The position numbers and the translations under genes were made by a program. A stretch of 64,000 bases of DNA from Liquidambar formosana (taxonomy: Eukaryota > Streptophyta > Magnoliopsida > Saxifragales > Altingiaceae), in contig CM077829.1 in assembly GCA_039720395.1 (NCBI GenBank), positions 21,364,685-21,428,684 on the forward strand, read 5' to 3'. Below, piece by piece: positions 61,643 through 64,000 of this stretch; positions within the stretch are counted from its first letter, which is position 1, and every line of letters starts with the position of its first letter. Below the pieces are notes generated by a model. The model made no database searches and was not told where the DNA came from. It worked only from the letters and a program-made list of their open reading frames with translations.

Positions 61643-64000
61643 ATGTTGTGTTTAGTTCAAGCTGTGTTCGCAAATCGTGTTAAACTTTGCCACCCCTAGA
61701 GTGAAGTCCTCTAGCAAACTCATACGGCGGCTTTGGCCCACCATAGATAGAAATTAAGTTAGGTGTTGTAAGGTATTATCATATTCCCATGGACAAATTA
61801 GAGGATTGACCTTAAAGGATTGACCAAATTTTAATCCAAACATGATTACGATGAGCACAAACCAGCTAACCTTGTGTTCAGTTCAAGCTGTGTTCGCAAA
61901 TCATGTCAAACCTTGCCACCCCTTAACTAAAGTCCACTAGCCAATTCATATGGCGGCTTTAGCCCACCATAGATAGAAATTAAGTTGGGTGTTGTAAGGT
62001 ATTATCATATTCCTATGAACAAACTAAAGTATTGACCTTAAAGGATTAACCTAATTTTGATTCGAACAAGATTACACAGAACATAAACCTGCTAACTTCG
62101 TGATTAATACAAGCCGTGTTCACAATTCGTGTCAAACTTTGCCATCCCTAGAGTAAAGTCCTCAAGCCAATCCATATGGCGGCTTTGGCCCACCATAGAT
62201 AAAAATTAAGTTAGGTGTTATAAGGTATTATCATATTCCCATGGACAAATTAAAGGATTGACCATAAAGTATTGACCACATTTTGATCTGAACATGATTA
62301 CAATGAAAACAAACCCGCTAACTTTGGGTTTAGTTCAAGCTGTGTTCGCAAATCATGTCAAACTTTGCCACCCTTAGAGTGAAGTCCACAAGCAAATTCA
62401 TACGGCGGCTTTGGCCCAGCATAGATAGAAATTAAGTTAGGTGTTGTAAGGTATTATCATATTCCCATCGACAAATTAGAGGATTGACCTTAAAGGATTG
62501 ACCTAATTTTGATCCAAACATGATTACGATGAACACAAACCCGCTAACTTTGTGTTCAGTTCAAGCTGTGTTTGCAAATCGTGTCAAACTTTGCCACCCC
62601 TTGAGTGAAGTCCTATAGCCAATTCATATGGCGGCTTTAGCCCACCATAGATAGAAATTAAGTTGCGTGTTTTAAGGTATTATCATATTCCCACAAACAA
62701 ACTAAAGTATAAACCTTAAAGGATTAACCTAATTTTGATTCGAACAAGATTACAATGAACATAAACCCGCTAACTTCATGTTTAATACAAGCTGTGTTCA
62801 CAATTCGTGTCAAACTTTGCCACCCCTAGAGTAAAGTCCTCTAGCCAATTCATATGGCGGCTTTGGCCCACCATAGATAGAAATTAAGTTAGGTGTTATA
62901 AGGTATTATCATATTCCCATGGACAAATTAAAGGATTCACCTTAAAGTATTGACCTAATTTTGATCTAAACATGATTACAATGAACACAAACTCGGTAAC
63001 TTTGTGTTTAGTTCAAGCTGAGTTCGCAAATCGTGTCAAGCTTTGCCACCCTTAGAGTGAAGTCCTCTAGTTGATTCATATGGCGGCTTTGGCCCACCAT
63101 AGATAGAAATTAAGTTAGGTGTTGTAAGGTATTATCATATTCCCATGGACAAATTAGAGGATTGACCTCAAAGGATTGACCTAATTTTGATCCAAACATG
63201 ATTACGATGAACACAAACCCACTAACTTTGTGTTCAGTTCAACCTGTGTTCGCAAATCGTGTCAAATTTTGCCACCCCTTGAGTGAAGTCCTCTAGCCAA
63301 TTCATATGGCGGCCTTAGCCTACCATAGATAGAAAATAAGTTGGGTGTTGTAAGGTATTATAATATTCCCACAAACAAACTAAAGTATTGACCATAAAGG
63401 ATTAACCTAATTTTGATTCGAACAAGATTACAATGAACATAAACCCGCTAACTTCGTGTTTAATACAAGCTGTGTTCATAATTCGTGTCAAACTTTGCCA
63501 CCCCTAGAGTAAAGTCCTCTAGCCAATTCATTTGGCGGCTTTGGCCCACCATAGATAGAAATTCAGTTAGGTGTCATAAGGTATTATCATATTCCCATGG
63601 ATAAATTAAAGGATTGACCTTAAAGTATTAACCTAATTTTGATCTGAACATGATTATAATGAACACAAACCCGCTAACTTCGTGTTTAGTTCAAACTGTG
63701 TTCGCGAATCGTGTCAAACTTTGCCACCCCTAGAGTGAAGTCCTCTAGCCAATTCATACGGCGGCTTTGGCCCACCATAGATAGAAATTAAGTTAGGTGT
63801 TGCAAGGTATTATCATATTCCCATTGACAAATTTGAGGATTGACCTTAAAGGATTGACCAAATTTTGATCCAAACATGATTACGATGAACACAAACCCGC
63901 TAACCTTGTGTTCAGTTCAAGCTGTGTTCGCAAATCGTCTCAAACCTTGCCACCCCTTAAGTGAATTCCTCTAGCCAATTCATATGGCGGCTTTAGCCCA
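61643..64000. repeat. 226-bp satellite array with 678-bp trimer higher-order repeat
   Basis: The anchor ATAGATAGAAATTAAG recurs at 61743, 61969, 62195, 62421, 62647, 62873, 63099, 63325, 63551 and 63777, always exactly 226 bp apart. Units fall into three types that rotate A-B-C. A has AAATTAGAGGATTG and ATTACGATGAACAC. B has AAACTAAAGTAT, ATTCGAACAAGATTAC and TTCACAATTCG. C has AAATTAAAGGATT and GATCTGAACATGATTA. The array begins with a partial C-type unit and runs out of the window. No coding frame is kept. Confidence 0.95.

Noticed and set aside
61643..64000. CRISPR-like array
   Set aside because: Units are 226 bp with no short-repeat/unique-spacer pattern; it is a eukaryotic satellite.

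Overview
This window is transposable-element-dominated plant nuclear DNA. The evidence is Ty3/gypsy elements of the Tat/Ogre lineage, Ty1/copia elements primed by initiator tRNA-Met, a CACTA fragment, plant-only domains (plant mobile domain and DUF7745), plant-type introns, telomere-like TTTAGGG motifs and a plant-style satellite array. I cannot name the species; a TE-rich angiosperm, probably a eudicot, fits. I see no ordinary host housekeeping gene, rRNA, tRNA or CRISPR.

Layout. 1-807 is the 5' part of a minus-oriented Tat/Ogre-type LTR. 811-2733 is a six-exon plant-mobile-domain gene on +. 2868-12548 is a complete but coding-dead copia element (Copia A, +) with the exact target duplication ATATG. 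12554-14186 is the promoter and body of a DUF7745 gene (+) with one in-frame stop. Convergent to it, 14597-19200 holds the Tat/Ogre pol (-), one reading frame with four nonsense codons. 19201-22444 is an LTR of the same kind lying between pol and the gag fragment (22445-23103). A leader and a primer-binding site follow. The 5' LTR starts at 23820 and ends at 40754. It is broken by Copia B (24284-33976, -, duplication AATAC) and by a solo LTR of a second Ogre-like family (35662-40495), which itself hosts another solo LTR (37409-39603, duplication CTTAG). This Ogre LTR is inserted in an older copia LTR (Copia C, 40755-42031).

From 42032 the order is: a one-ended CACTA fragment; part of Copia D (+); Copia E (43635-53647, -, duplication ATTAT) with an intact 1044-codon pol and a shortened gag; the rest of Copia D with its 3' LTR (to 55429); a truncated Copia F (55430-59956, -); a plus-oriented LTR fragment of the second Ogre-like family (to 61416); a 180-bp segment also found at 160-345; and from about 61643 to the end a 226-bp satellite arranged as a trimeric higher-order repeat of 678 bp.

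Three structural signals stand out. First, the Ogre LTRs and the DUF7745 promoter share an 80-bp GC-rich palindrome upstream of a TATA box, and the LTRs share a CTACGTA stem-loop with the pol/DUF7745 convergence zone, where its loop is replaced by a giant purine/pyrimidine tract. The antisense gene cassette therefore appears to use LTR-like control elements. Second, the copia leaders carry a row of hairpins just upstream of gag. Three have the same 17-nt loop on different stems, and each loop contains the self-complementary hexamer ACATGT, so this is a candidate RNA dimerisation/packaging signal. Third, the satellite has a clean A-B-C trimer structure with no length change in ten units. Copia A and B share the same ruined coding region yet have near-identical LTR pairs and perfect target duplications, so they look like a non-autonomous family mobilised in trans by an E-like partner.
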